Positions 9,601 to 19,283 of a stretch of DNA of 64,000 nucleotides are shown piece after piece (within the stretch, counting starts at the first letter, position 1; every line of letters starts with the position of its first letter). The stretch lies in assembly GCF_001015055.1 (NCBI RefSeq), contig NZ_BBWZ01000003.1, forward strand, positions 1-64,000. Direction: 5' to 3'. This DNA comes from Aneurinibacillus tyrosinisolvens (GTDB lineage: Bacteria > Bacillota > Bacilli > Aneurinibacillales > Aneurinibacillaceae). Under the pieces are notes generated by a model that was not told the origin of the DNA, ran no database searches, and saw nothing but the letters and a program-made list of their open reading frames with translations. The translations under genes were made by a program, and so were the position numbers.

Positions 9601-10383
9601 ATGGGATACTTTGTTACTGTCGAACCGGGTGTAAGAATATATGTAGAAGATGTAAACCCGGTTGGCAACAAGACAATACTGTTTATACATGGTTGGCCGT
9701 TAAACCATAAGCAGTTTGAATATCAGTTTGATGTTCTTCCTGCAATGGGATATCGATGTATCGGCATTGACTGGAGAGGCTTCGGCAATTCAGATAAACC
9801 AGTGAGTGGCTACAATTATGACAGATTGGCAGATGATATCCGTACTGTAGTTGGTGCACTTCAATTAGAAAACTTCACGCTCGCGGGTCACTCCACAGGG
9901 GGAGCGATCGCGATTCGTTATATTGCTCGATATAATGGCTGCGGAGTATCTAAACTTGTCCTTATAGACGCTGCAGCTCCCACTGGTTTTACAATAGAAA
10001 CTGCAAATAAACTCCTTACTGAAACGTCTAATGACCGCCCTAAAATGATGCAGGGAGTAACGGACACCTTTTTCTTCCAGTATATAACCGGCCCATTCTC
10101 GGAGTGGTTCTTTCAACTGGGATTACAGGCAGCAGGTTGGTCGACTGCGGCCATAATCGTCTCACTAAGAGATGAGAAGATGTATCCTGATCTTCATAAA
10201 ATAGTTGTCCCTACTTTAATTATTCATGGCATTCATGACAAAGTGATTCCATTTTCACAAGCTCAGGAATTAAATAAAAAAATAAGAAATTCACAGCTTG
10301 TCCCGTTTCAATACAGCGGTCACGGCCCTTTCTGGGAAGAACGCGACAAGTTTAACCAGCTATTGACACAATTTATTGGATAG
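9601..10383 (+). CDS. Alpha/beta hydrolase (esterase/haloperoxidase type)
   Basis: 260 residues. Oxyanion HGWP motif at residues 29-32, nucleophile Ser in GHSTGGA (about residue 99), an acidic residue in HGIHDKVIP (about 210) and the catalytic His in YSGHGPFWEERD near the end. This matches the non-haem chloroperoxidase/arylesterase branch. ATG 9601 has CGGAGG eight bases upstream; longer in-frame starts overlap the IS110 fragment and are rejected. It is a cytosolic hydrolase with unknown substrate and no partner genes. Confidence 0.88.
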   Translation: MGYFVTVEPGVRIYVEDVNPVGNKTILFIHGWPLNHKQFEYQFDVLPAMGYRCIGIDWRGFGNSDKPVSGYNYDRLADDIRTVVGALQLENFTLAGHSTGGAIAIRYIARYNGCGVSKLVLIDAAAPTGFTIETANKLLTETSNDRPKMMQGVTDTFFFQYITGPFSEWFFQLGLQAAGWSTAAIIVSLRDEKMYPDLHKIVVPTLIIHGIHDKVIPFSQAQELNKKIRNSQLVPFQYSGHGPFWEERDKFNQLLTQFIG

Positions 10384-10564
10384 TAAAGTTTTTGAAACTA
10401 TGTACGATGGGAATCGTAGTGAAGTAATACATGGTTTTTATTGTTATCCATATTTTTCGTTTGCTCAACGCTTGGACTGATTTCAATTGTAAAAATAAAA
10501 CTGCTTGTCCTACCCTCATATGGAGCAGAATAAAAATAAAGAAAAGGTAAAGGGGACTTCCATT

Positions 10565-11299
10565 ATGAAAAAGTAGTTCCTGTTGGTTTTCGCTTCTATT
10601 CTGCTTATTGTTTGGGCTAGGGGTGTATTTGCTGCAAACTACGTCATTAAGAGTAAGGGGCAATCAAATAGTGAGGGGCAAACAGAAATACCTGAAGTTT
10701 TTAAAGTAAAAGGGTTTTCAAAAGTTAAAATTCCTATATATGTTCCGACGCATTTGCCACTGCCTGATCCTGTAAAGGGATCATTATATCTACTCAATGC
10801 CAAATTTAATAAGAACAACTATTCATTTGATGTTTTTACCGGGACATGTGGAACACAGTCCATGGCTGATTGGATTGTCACAATGACGGCAGGGGAAAAG
10901 CCTGCTTCTAAATATCCGATTGAAATACAAATGCTTAAAAAGCCCTCGGGAATTGTAGAACTTCACGGTGTAAAAGCCCAATCCTTTGACGATAAAATGA
11001 TGCTTACATGGAAAAATGGAAACTGGGATATAACCGCTATCGGGCATGCACCTAATGATGGCATTCGTGTAGCTAGAGAAGTAATTGTAGTTATTCCAAA
11101 GGGGTTCAATCCTGTTCCTGGTGTCATAAAAGGGCAATTTCGAGCAAGTCAAACGGGAAACCCGATGTATGTTGATGCTAGCTGGACGTATGATGGGAAG
11201 ATATGGTATGAATTGCATGGAAGAAGCGATGCTTGTTTAAGGACAATTATGCTGTTGTCGATGCAACGTTTTATCCCTGAAAAAGCTAACATCAATTAA
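10565..11299 (+). pseudogene. Secreted protein gene interrupted by an amber codon and a 3' frameshift
   Basis: ATG 10565 behind AAGGGGA opens MKK, then TAG, then FLLVFASILLIVWARGVFA, a typical signal peptide cut by the stop at 10574-10576. The mature part (PIYVPTHLPLP, SLYLLNAKFNKNNYSFDVFTG, VVIPKGFNPVPG) has no further stop. Near 11238 the current frame turns to RTIMLLSMQRF, while the alternative frame reads FKDNYAVVDATFYP and stops, which looks like the original end. Two lesions argue for a pseudogene. TTG 10583 could still start a shortened protein. The function is not recognised. Confidence 0.65.
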
Positions 11300-11346
11300 T
11301 AATTATCCCTCTAATTATGCGATTTATTCCAAAATTAAAAACCTCT

Positions 11347-11380
11347 AAGGAACCTAAATTTTAGGTTCCTTATTTGATTT
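11347..11380 (+). terminator. Intrinsic terminator
   Basis: Near-perfect hairpin AAGGAACCTAAA / TTTAGGTTCCTT with almost no loop, then TATTTGATTT. It follows the secreted-protein pseudogene. Confidence 0.75.
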
Positions 11381-11469
11381 AACATTCCAGAAAAATTCCC
11401 GTATCTGTAAACGTATAAATTGAAAATGTCTTATATTCAAGTCGGATAAAAAAATTAACTATATTCATT

Positions 11470-11725
11470 ATAAAACGGATGTAACAAGCACAAGTCAATA
11501 GGTAGGAAATATTGAAAATCCTAATTTTAAAGATGGTTATATACAGTTATTTCAAGATATCTCTAATACCGACCAATATGCAAAGGAATTTAAAAATGGC
11601 GTTGATCAAGAGGAAGTTTTAAATTTTTTAATGATTATCTTGTTTTCAAGGTTTATGTAGATAACCAGTTTGACTATTGGGGAATTGATAATGTAATGGT
11701 GGTTGGATGTACGAATGATGACTAA
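11470..11725 (+). pseudogene. Decayed small gene, unrecognised
   Basis: Reading in one frame gives DVTSTSQ-stop-VGNIENPNFKDGYIQL, FQDISNTDQYAKEFKNGVDQ and EEVLNF. Across a run of six T near 11625 the sense continues one frame over as FNDYLVFKVYVDNQFDYWG ending in NDD-stop. The amino-acid texture on both sides looks protein-like, so this is probably one gene with a nonsense codon and a homopolymer frameshift. No family is recognised. It fills most of the 500 bp between the terminator at 11347 and the GH1 gene. Confidence 0.45.
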
Positions 11726-11751
11726 CTCTTTTGTCTCATTAATTAGGTTAA

Positions 11752-13050
<1,299 letters not shown>

Positions 13051-13063
13051 TTAATCCCTCCCA

Positions 13064-13237
13064 ATACAAGCCAAGCTTATTCAGCCCTTTTTAGAGAAAA
13101 ATCGAAGCCGGCTCTTCTTCATTTTCTTGTCGCCATATTCCCCGAGCTTGAATCCCATTGAACGATTATAGAAGGGGCTCAAGGAAAGCGTCATTATCAA
13201 TCGATTCCATAAAGACAAAAAAGAAAAAGAGGACTAA
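13064..13237 (+). mobile_element. IS630-family transposase remnant (3' end)
   Basis: In one frame: AKLIQPFLEKNRSRLFFIFL, then SPYSPSLNPIERL-stop-KGLKESVIINRFHKDKKE. The PYSPxLNPIE block is the IS630/Tc1 DDE hallmark holding the last catalytic acid; the Trp codon after RL has become TAG. Only the last 60 or so residues remain. It directly adjoins the truncated GH1 gene. Confidence 0.75.
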
Positions 13238-13320
13238 AACAGAATAATGTGTTTTAATATTATGAAAAAAACGAAATTAAGACTTTATTTTTTTGGTAGA
13301 TATTAATATAATAAAATCGA

Positions 13321-13334
13321 GTAAACCGGTTACC
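13321..13334. promoter_or_regulatory. LacI-family operator, copy 1
   Basis: GTAAACCGGTTACC, with the palindromic core AACCGGTT found three times around the LacI gene. It lies 122 bp before the LacI start, so autoregulation is likely. Confidence 0.6.
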
Positions 13335-13455
13335 TCATATGTGTAAATATTCCCCTGTGTGTTCTGTAACAACATTCGTATAAAAGCAAAGGGATTTATA
13401 GGGTAATTCATGCTTTAAAGGCTATAAAGAATAAAATATGAAAGAGTGTTTAAAA

Positions 13456-14469
13456 ATGAGCATAACGATATATGATGTAGCCAAAAAAGCAGGTGTCTCA
13501 ACTGCTACGGTATCTAAAATTATTAATAACACCGGTTCTATAAGTGAAAGAACAAAAAAGAAAGTACAAGCTGTAATGAAAGAACTTCAATATCAACCTA
13601 GCTTGATTGCTACTGCATTAAACGGAAAATGCACGTATACGATTGGACTTCTTATTCCAGATCTCGCCAACCCAATCTTTGCGGAATATGCAAGATGCAT
13701 AGAAGATAGGGCTCAAGAACTAGGGTTTAATATAATAATGTGCAGTACAGATACAGACATAGAAAGAGAAGCGAAATACGTATCACTTTTAAAACAAAAG
13801 TGTGTTGATGGATTTATCATAGCCGCTAAATTTGAAAATGTTAAACTACTCAAAGATTTAATTAAAAATGATAAAATTCCGGTCGCCTTAATAGCGGCTC
13901 AAGATGTATCTGAACTTCCTGTAGATAGTGTTACAGTTGATGATTATTTAGGGGGATATCAGGTTACTGAATATTTACTCTCATTAGGTCACAAAAGAAT
14001 TGGGTTTATTGCTGAGGAAGCTAGGAGCAGCAAAGAACGTATAAGAGGATATAAACAAGCCATTATTGAAGCAGGAGTAGAGTACGACGAAAGTTTAATA
14101 CTTGTATGCAAACCTAAACCAACGATGGGGTATGCAGAGGTTGCTGCAAAGAAATTACTTGAATTACCTGGACGCCCTACTGCTATATTTGGTGCAAATG
14201 ATTCATTGGCTATTGGTGCGATATGGGCAGCACGAAAACACGGCTTAACAATACCCAAAGATTTATCAGTAATAGGCTTTGATAATACAGTTATGTCTCA
14301 AATTATGGAACCCCCTTTATCAACAGTTCAACAACCGATTCAAGAAATTGGCCGCCAAGTAGTGGATTTATTAACTCAGAAAATCGAAAGAAAAAGGAAA
14401 TTAACACAGCGGGTTGTTTTATTACCAGAGCTTGTCATACGCCAATCAACCATGAAGATATCAAAATGA
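13456..14469 (+). CDS. LacI-family transcriptional regulator
   Basis: 337 residues. The N-terminal LacI helix-turn-helix (TIYDVAKKAGVSTATVSKII) and hinge (YQPSLIATALNG) precede a periplasmic-binding-like sugar sensor (IGLLIPDLANPIFAEYA, HKRIGFIAE, AIFGANDSLAIGA, SVIGFDNT). ATG 13456 is preferred because it begins at the conserved HTH start; an in-frame ATG six codons earlier has no better ribosome site. Operators centred on AACCGGTT lie upstream of it and between it and the epimerase/binding-protein genes, so it probably represses itself and that sugar operon. The inducer is unknown. Confidence 0.92.
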   Translation: MSITIYDVAKKAGVSTATVSKIINNTGSISERTKKKVQAVMKELQYQPSLIATALNGKCTYTIGLLIPDLANPIFAEYARCIEDRAQELGFNIIMCSTDTDIEREAKYVSLLKQKCVDGFIIAAKFENVKLLKDLIKNDKIPVALIAAQDVSELPVDSVTVDDYLGGYQVTEYLLSLGHKRIGFIAEEARSSKERIRGYKQAIIEAGVEYDESLILVCKPKPTMGYAEVAAKKLLELPGRPTAIFGANDSLAIGAIWAARKHGLTIPKDLSVIGFDNTVMSQIMEPPLSTVQQPIQEIGRQVVDLLTQKIERKRKLTQRVVLLPELVIRQSTMKISK

Positions 14470-14569
14470 GCTGGTGTTCATATAAATTTCGAATATATAA
14501 AAACAAGATTCAAAATATTTTAAATTATAGTTGAAAGATGTATCAGAATAGATTAATATAAATGTTGAA

Positions 14570-14581
14570 GTAACCGGTTAC
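14570..14581. promoter_or_regulatory. LacI-family operator, copy 2
   Basis: GTAACCGGTTAC is a perfect 12-bp palindrome lying 100 bp after the LacI gene and 168 bp before the epimerase start. Confidence 0.7.
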
Positions 14582-14695
14582 CCTAATGTGTCCATGTTTA
14601 CTATTTAATTCTTGGAATTCTCAAGCTGAAGAGGTAATAATTGAATGAAATTTCAATTATTATATTCAATTATTAAGTGATTAATAGATTTTTTA

Positions 14696-14709
14696 GTTAA
14701 CCGGTTTAC
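14696..14709. promoter_or_regulatory. LacI-family operator, copy 3
   Basis: GTTAACCGGTTTAC, same AACCGGTT core, 39 bp before the epimerase start. It is 126 bp (about 12 helical turns) from copy 2, a spacing compatible with DNA looping. Confidence 0.65.
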
Positions 14710-14748
14710 TTTAAGTAATTTGAAAATTAAGAAAAAGGAGACATTATT

Positions 14749-15582
14749 ATGAAATTTTCTATTTGTAGTTGGACTTTTGGAAACCAACCTATAAAAAGGG
14801 TAATGGAATTTGTAGCACAAACGGGCTATGATTCAATTGAAATACGTGCAGCAATTAACGAATATAACTGGAAGGAATTATTACAGCTTTCTAAGGAATT
14901 GTCGTTAGAAATAGGGGGTTTAACTGGGGATACATCCTGGCCTCATGAAGAGCAAGACCTGGCCAACCCTAATGGTAATAACCGTCAAAAAGCAATCGCT
15001 TATTTCAAACGACAAATAGAGGCGGTGAGAGAAGTAGAAGGGAAATATCTTGTCGTTTGTCCTTCTGCTGTAGGTAAGACTGCTTTATTGGGGGGACCAG
15101 GAGAAGATTGGAAATGGGCAGTCGACTCTGTACAGAAACTGACAACAACAGCAAGTGAGTTAGATGTTATGCTGATTATTGAGCCTTTAAACCGTTATGA
15201 AAGCTGCATTGTGAATACAGCTGAACATGCGTCGCGATTTGTACAAGAAGTAGGTCACCCTAAGGTAAAAACGTTGTTGGACTCCTATCACATGAATATT
15301 GAAGAAAGAGATATGGAAACACCTTTTCTGCAGGTTAAAGAATATTTAGGGATTCTCCACGTTGCTGATAGTAATCGACAGGCATTAGGAAGAGGTCATA
15401 TCAATTTTACACAATTTGCTTTGGGTGTGGAAAAAGCTAAATTTGATGGTCCGATTGTTGTTGAATGTTGTGCTCCTGGTTCAAATCCTTTCCAAGCAGA
15501 TAAAGGATTACCTGCAATGGAGGAAATTTACACGTATGCAACGGAATCACTGGCGTATTTAAAGAAATTATTTGTGCATTAA
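14749..15582 (+). CDS. Sugar isomerase/epimerase, xylose-isomerase-like TIM barrel
   Basis: 277 residues of the AP_endonuc_2 fold (IolE/hydroxypyruvate isomerase/ketose 3-epimerase group). Metal ligands are visible as Glu in IIEPLNRYE, Asp/His in LLDSYHMNIEE, His in the HVADSNR to GRGHINF segment, and Glu in VVECC. AAAGGAG precedes ATG 14749. It is likely co-transcribed with the sugar-binding lipoprotein 65 bp downstream under the two LacI operators. The inferred role is isomerising the sugar imported by the associated ABC system; the exact sugar cannot be read from sequence. Confidence 0.85.
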   Translation: MKFSICSWTFGNQPIKRVMEFVAQTGYDSIEIRAAINEYNWKELLQLSKELSLEIGGLTGDTSWPHEEQDLANPNGNNRQKAIAYFKRQIEAVREVEGKYLVVCPSAVGKTALLGGPGEDWKWAVDSVQKLTTTASELDVMLIIEPLNRYESCIVNTAEHASRFVQEVGHPKVKTLLDSYHMNIEERDMETPFLQVKEYLGILHVADSNRQALGRGHINFTQFALGVEKAKFDGPIVVECCAPGSNPFQADKGLPAMEEIYTYATESLAYLKKLFVH

Positions 15583-15646
15583 TGTAAGCGGATACAATAA
15601 ATTGCTGTCAGTAATTAACCCTAAAAAAATGAGGAGGAATAAAAAA

Positions 15647-16651
15647 ATGAAAAGAATAAGGGCTATTTTTGCGACAAGTATTTTAGGGTTGGGTGTATTG
15701 TTAAGTGGTTGTGGAAGTACTTCAAGTGAAGCAGGTGCTAATCAATCAACTTCCAATTCAAATGACAGTAAATCAGCTTCTAATGAGAAAATTAAAGTGG
15801 GAGTTGTTTTAAAAGCCGCGAATAGTGAGTATTGGAAATTGGTGCAAAGTGGGGCTCAAGACGCTGGCAAAAAGTATGGGGCGGTTGTTAATGTTCTCGG
15901 ACCTGCTGCTGAAACAGATGTAGAAAAGCAAGTATCGATGATTGAAGACCAAATTATAACTAAGGTAAATGCAATAGCTGTAGCCCCAAGCCAACCTACA
16001 GCAGTATTAACATCTTTTGAAAAGGCAAAGCAATCAAATATTCCAGTTGTTCTTATCGACTCAGACGCTGATTTTCCGGATAAAGTAACGTATGTTGGCA
16101 CGGGGAATCTAGCTGCAGGTAAACAAGGAGGTGAATTTTTGGCAAGTAAACTTCATAAGGGAGATAAGGTTGCCATCATTCGGGGTGCTTTAGGTGATAA
16201 AACACATGATGACCGTACTAAAGGAGCTGAGGAGGGCTTAAAAGCGGGAGGTATAAATGTAGACATTGTTCAATCAGCTGATAGCGATAGAGCTAAAGCA
16301 TTGTCCGCTATGGAAAACATCCTTCAATCGAATCCGGATATTAAAGCTGTATTCGTTACGAATGAGGAGATGGCGTTAGGTGCTTTACGAGCGGTTCAAT
16401 CTAAGAATAGCAAAATTATGGTTGTTGGTTTTGATGGGACATCTGAGGGTTTAAATTCTATTAAATCTGGCGGATTGACTGCCGAGGTGGCGCAGGATCC
16501 TTATATGATTGGTTTCCTGGGAGTGGAGTCAGCTGTTAAAGCGGTTAAGGGAGAGACTGTAGAAAAACGCATAGATTCTGGTGCGAAAATCATATCCAAA
16601 GAAAATGCAGAAGAGGCAATTACTCAAATCAATCAACACTTAGGTAAGTAA
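15647..16651 (+). CDS. Sugar ABC transporter substrate-binding lipoprotein (RbsB type)
   Basis: 334 residues. A lipoprotein signal with lipobox LLSGC (Cys 22) is followed by a Ser/Asn-rich linker and a Peripla_BP_4 domain (IKVGVVLKAANSEYWKLVQ, VIRGALGDKTHDDRTKGAEEG, KIMVVGFDGT). GAGGAGG lies upstream of ATG 15647. It is extracytoplasmic, membrane-anchored, and should deliver a monosaccharide or related ligand to an ABC permease. No permease or ATPase gene follows; a strong terminator does, so the transporter parts are elsewhere or lost. Regulation by the upstream LacI protein is inferred from operators. Confidence 0.88.
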   Translation: MKRIRAIFATSILGLGVLLSGCGSTSSEAGANQSTSNSNDSKSASNEKIKVGVVLKAANSEYWKLVQSGAQDAGKKYGAVVNVLGPAAETDVEKQVSMIEDQIITKVNAIAVAPSQPTAVLTSFEKAKQSNIPVVLIDSDADFPDKVTYVGTGNLAAGKQGGEFLASKLHKGDKVAIIRGALGDKTHDDRTKGAEEGLKAGGINVDIVQSADSDRAKALSAMENILQSNPDIKAVFVTNEEMALGALRAVQSKNSKIMVVGFDGTSEGLNSIKSGGLTAEVAQDPYMIGFLGVESAVKAVKGETVEKRIDSGAKIISKENAEEAITQINQHLGK

Positions 16652-16719
16652 TCTCCGAAATGAAATTTACATTTTATAATGAATGTTTTTTGTGGAATCC
16701 TTCTTTACTTACTATTTTT

Positions 16720-16755
16720 AGAAAAAGCAGCCTAAGTTCGCTGCTTTTTCTATTG
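16720..16755 (+). terminator. Terminator ending the sugar operon
   Basis: Perfect 12-bp stem AGAAAAAGCAGC / GCTGCTTTTTCT with an 8-nt loop, 69 bp after the binding-protein stop. Confidence 0.85.
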
Positions 16756-16828
16756 TAGTAAAATCATATATTTCGAGCCAAAATTATTATTTAATAGCCA
16801 ACAATATATCGATATCAGACGACGTTAA

Positions 16829-17215
16829 TTAGAAAAGAACATAAGAACCAGGACCAATCAAAGCTACCCCAATTGCCACAGCGATTAAAACAAGATTGTA
16901 CTCAAATCCACCTTCTGTTGCCCAATATCCATTTTTACCATGAACAGTAAAAATGGACACCAGCATTGTAATAACGATAAGAGCGGCTCCAATGGGGGTT
17001 AAAACGCCTGCCGCAAGCAATAGTCCTCCGACAAGTTCACCTGCTCCAGCGAGGATTGCCATAAGCATACCTGGTTTCGCCCCAATGGATTCCAGCCATC
17101 CAGCGGTACCTTTCAACCCATGTCCTCCAAACCATCCAAACAATTTTTGTGTACCGTGCCCTGCAAAGGTTAGGCCTACAACTAAACGTATAATTAAAAG
17201 TCCAAGATTCATCAT
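16829..17215 (-). CDS. DoxX-family membrane protein
   Basis: 128 residues, four membrane helices ([70 protein letters not shown]). The [13 protein letters not shown] motif is typical of DoxX/MhqP/CatD proteins. The start ATG 17215 has AAGGAG upstream. In Bacillus, relatives are induced by catechol and quinones as part of MhqR or YodB regulons. It lies downstream on the same strand as the azoreductase and mini flavoprotein, but a hairpin separates them, so it may have its own promoter. Confidence 0.85.
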   Translation of the reverse strand: MMNLGLLIIRLVVGLTFAGHGTQKLFGWFGGHGLKGTAGWLESIGAKPGMLMAILAGAGELVGGLLLAAGVLTPIGAALIVITMLVSIFTVHGKNGYWATEGGFEYNLVLIAVAIGVALIGPGSYVLF

Positions 17216-17316
17216 TTTTTTTCTCCTTAAGATGGGATATTTCCCAGTATTATGTCCAAAATTCAAAATTGCATGTATCCTGAAACGCCTATAAATATTA
17301 ATGTGGATGAATAAGG

Positions 17317-17346
17317 AAAGCCGACCTGATTGCAGATCGGCTTTTT
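17317..17346. terminator. Terminator between the flavoprotein and doxX genes
   Basis: Stem AAAGCCGAcCTG / CAGaTCGGCTTT around ATTG, with T-rich flanks on both strands. It is placed 40 bp after the flavoprotein stop on the minus strand. Confidence 0.7.
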
Positions 17347-17385
17347 AGAAAAAAGTCGTTTTGTAATGTAAAGGGTAAAATTAAA

Positions 17386-17949
17386 TTATGCTTTTAGTAC
17401 ATCATGGTCTACGTAGCGTTCTCCATTTATTTCAGAGATGACATTAATCGCTACCTTAGCACCGTCTCCTGCTGTAATGATGCTGTGAACACTTACGCCA
17501 GCCACGGTTCCCGCTGCCCAAATACCATCGATGTTTGTTTTACCAGCTGAGTCTATATCCAACACTGTTTTAATTCGAGGTTCTGTTCCAGGTTTCGTTT
17601 TTAGACCTACTGTTTCCGCCAGGTCAATAAGAGCACCTGTGGCAAGGATGACATGCTGTGCTTCAAATGAACCTTGTTCTACTTCAATTTGAAATCCGGT
17701 ATCCGTTTTGACGATATTGGTTACCTTATCTTCAACAATTTCAGCACCGAATTTACCTGCCTGTTTTTTTCCTACTTCGATTAAATCAGGTCCAGAGATT
17801 TCCGTTACCCCATAATGATTTTCAATCCATGCCCGCTTTGTCATACTCTTATCCGAATCAAGCACCAACGTTTTCTTTCCTGCTTTTGCAGCAAACAACG
17901 CAGCGCTCGCTCCAGCAGGACCAGCTCCTATAATGGCAATATCGTACAT
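17386..17949 (-). CDS. Short FAD-binding oxidoreductase related to thioredoxin reductase
   Basis: 187 residues. Rossmann FAD motif IGAGPAGASAALFAAKAGKKT at the N terminus, VILATGA in the middle and the C-terminal FAD loop GIWAAGTVAGVSVHSIITAGDGAKVA. The NADPH-binding domain and redox CxxC of thioredoxin reductase (about 310 residues) are absent, but both ends join smoothly. It therefore looks like a genuine compact family rather than a broken gene. AAAGGAG precedes ATG 17949. It starts 49 bp after azoR, so it probably belongs to the same MarR-controlled transcript. The inferred role is electron transfer or thiol/quinone redox. Confidence 0.78.
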   Translation of the reverse strand: MYDIAIIGAGPAGASAALFAAKAGKKTLVLDSDKSMTKRAWIENHYGVTEISGPDLIEVGKKQAGKFGAEIVEDKVTNIVKTDTGFQIEVEQGSFEAQHVILATGALIDLAETVGLKTKPGTEPRIKTVLDIDSAGKTNIDGIWAAGTVAGVSVHSIITAGDGAKVAINVISEINGERYVDHDVLKA

Positions 17950-17998
17950 ATTTAACAACTCCTTTGTTATGAATGTATCTTGTACGCTTTGCAGCAAA

Positions 17999-18628
17999 TT
18001 AGAAATGGTTTGCTGCGGTAGCAGCTCTGCGGATTCCTTCTTCGATAATCTCTTCTGCTTTATCAGGGGTCTGAGCATGTCCTTCTACGATAACCTTTGT
18101 GAAATCCGTTACCCCGAAGAATGAGAACATGTTCGTCATGTAATTCACTGCCATCTCAAAAGAAGAAGCTGGTTCTTCAGAATACACACCGCCTCTAGCA
18201 TTTAGGAAAGCTATTTTCTTGTCAGTAACCAAGCCAACGGCTCCTTCTGGTGTGTATTTGAATGTTTTACCTGCCTGGTTTAAGTAATCAACATACGTAT
18301 GCAGTACAGCTGGAATTGTCATGTTCCATAGCGGGAATGCGAACACAACCTTATCAGCCGCAAGGAATTGATCCAGATACTTCGTAACGATGTCAGCTGC
18401 TTTCTTTTCTTCCGGAGTAAGGTCTAGTCCTTTTCCGAGCTTGAACATGCCATTTATCATATCTGGATCATAATATGGAAGGTTTTCTGCGAATAAATCT
18501 AGCTCAGTTACTTCGTCTTCTGGATGAGATTCTTTATAGCTTTCAAGAAAAGCATAATACAGTTTTACGCTGACAGCTTGCTCAATTGGACGAGAATTTG
18601 CTTTGATAAAAAGAACTTTGTTAGCCAT
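17999..18628 (-). CDS. azoR: FMN-dependent NADH-azoreductase
   Basis: 209 residues with the flavodoxin fold of AzoR. IKANSRPIEQAVSVKLYYAF contacts the FMN phosphate, FPLWNMTIPAVLHTYVDYL is the family signature, and ARGGVYSEE the FMN-binding loop. The enzyme reduces quinones and azo compounds by two electrons from NADH, protecting against electrophiles. AGGGGAT precedes ATG 18628. It is the first gene of a minus-strand unit with the small flavoprotein. The promoter region carries a GTTGTTGTATCAAC operator shared with the adjacent MarR gene and the aldehyde dehydrogenase. Confidence 0.93.
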   Translation of the reverse strand: MANKVLFIKANSRPIEQAVSVKLYYAFLESYKESHPEDEVTELDLFAENLPYYDPDMINGMFKLGKGLDLTPEEKKAADIVTKYLDQFLAADKVVFAFPLWNMTIPAVLHTYVDYLNQAGKTFKYTPEGAVGLVTDKKIAFLNARGGVYSEEPASSFEMAVNYMTNMFSFFGVTDFTKVIVEGHAQTPDKAEEIIEEGIRRAATAANHF

Positions 18629-18661
18629 TTTACTATCCCCTAGTTGTTTGATTTAAGATAG

Positions 18662-18675
18662 GTTGTTGTATCAAC
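18662..18675. promoter_or_regulatory. MarR operator upstream of azoR
   Basis: GTTGTTGTATCAAC, 34 bp before the azoR start. It differs by one base from the motif found upstream of the MarR and aldehyde dehydrogenase genes. Confidence 0.65.
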
Positions 18676-18701
18676 TATTGGACGAAAAGGTACCTTGTGT
18701 T

Positions 18702-19127
18702 CTATTGGACATTGGCGCACATCTTCGAAAGAATTCTCCTAACTTCCATAAGTTCTTCATTCGAAATTCCCTGGCATACCAGCTCATTAAATTCTTCAGT
18801 GAGAGGAATCACATGATTGCCAAGCTTTTTTCCTTCATCAGTAAGATAAACCCTTAAGGAACGCCGATCATTTTTAATGCTTTCTCTCCAAATAAATCCT
18901 TTCTGCTCAAGATTAAAAATCATACGAGCAATGTTGGATTTTTCTTTATTTAGTTCTTCGGCAATTTCACTTTGATTTAGACCATCTTTTTCCCAGAGAA
19001 GCATCATAATCAAATTTTGTTCTGGAGCGAGATTGTAAGGAGCTAATCTGTTTTTAATGTGGTTTGTAAGGGTTAAATCTGTCTGATGAACAAAGATGCT
19101 TATGTAATCATGAAAAGATAATTTCAA
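18702..19127 (-). CDS. MarR-family regulator of the azoreductase/aldehyde dehydrogenase genes
   Basis: 141 residues with the winged-helix MarR fold: LAPEQNLIMMLLWEKDGLNQSEIAEELN, recognition helix region EKSNIARMIFNLEQKGFI, wing NDRRSLRVYLTDEGKKL. The start is TTG 19127, supported by GGAGGTG eight bases upstream; longer frames enter the operator region. It holds no conserved N-terminal sensing Cys like YodB. Two tandem copies of the operator sit immediately upstream, fitting autorepression. By analogy with MhqR it should sense quinones or aldehydes; this is inference. Confidence 0.88.
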   Translation of the reverse strand: MKLSFHDYISIFVHQTDLTLTNHIKNRLAPYNLAPEQNLIMMLLWEKDGLNQSEIAEELNKEKSNIARMIFNLEQKGFIWRESIKNDRRSLRVYLTDEGKKLGNHVIPLTEEFNELVCQGISNEELMEVRRILSKMCANVQ

Positions 19128-19148
19128 ATGAAGCACCTCCAAAGTAAT

Positions 19149-19174
19149 GATACAACAACCGTTGATATAACAAC
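19149..19174. promoter_or_regulatory. Tandem MarR operators upstream of the MarR gene
   Basis: On the minus strand GTTGTTATATCAAC (19174-19161) is followed after one base by GTTGTTGTATC (19159-19149), a direct duplication of the site seen at azoR and the aldehyde dehydrogenase. Confidence 0.7.
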
Positions 19175-19283
19175 ATATTAAATAAGAATGTTTCATATGT
19201 CAAATGAATTGTCAAAGAGTGGGCTAAGCCTTTTCATTCTTATTTTAACTAGATTTAATTAAAGCAATACGTTCAAAGCATAA

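Noticed and set aside
10574..10576. UAG in the secreted-protein gene as a recoded amino acid
   Set aside because: It falls in a signal peptide with no downstream recoding signal, and the gene also has a 3' frameshift; a pseudogene is simpler.
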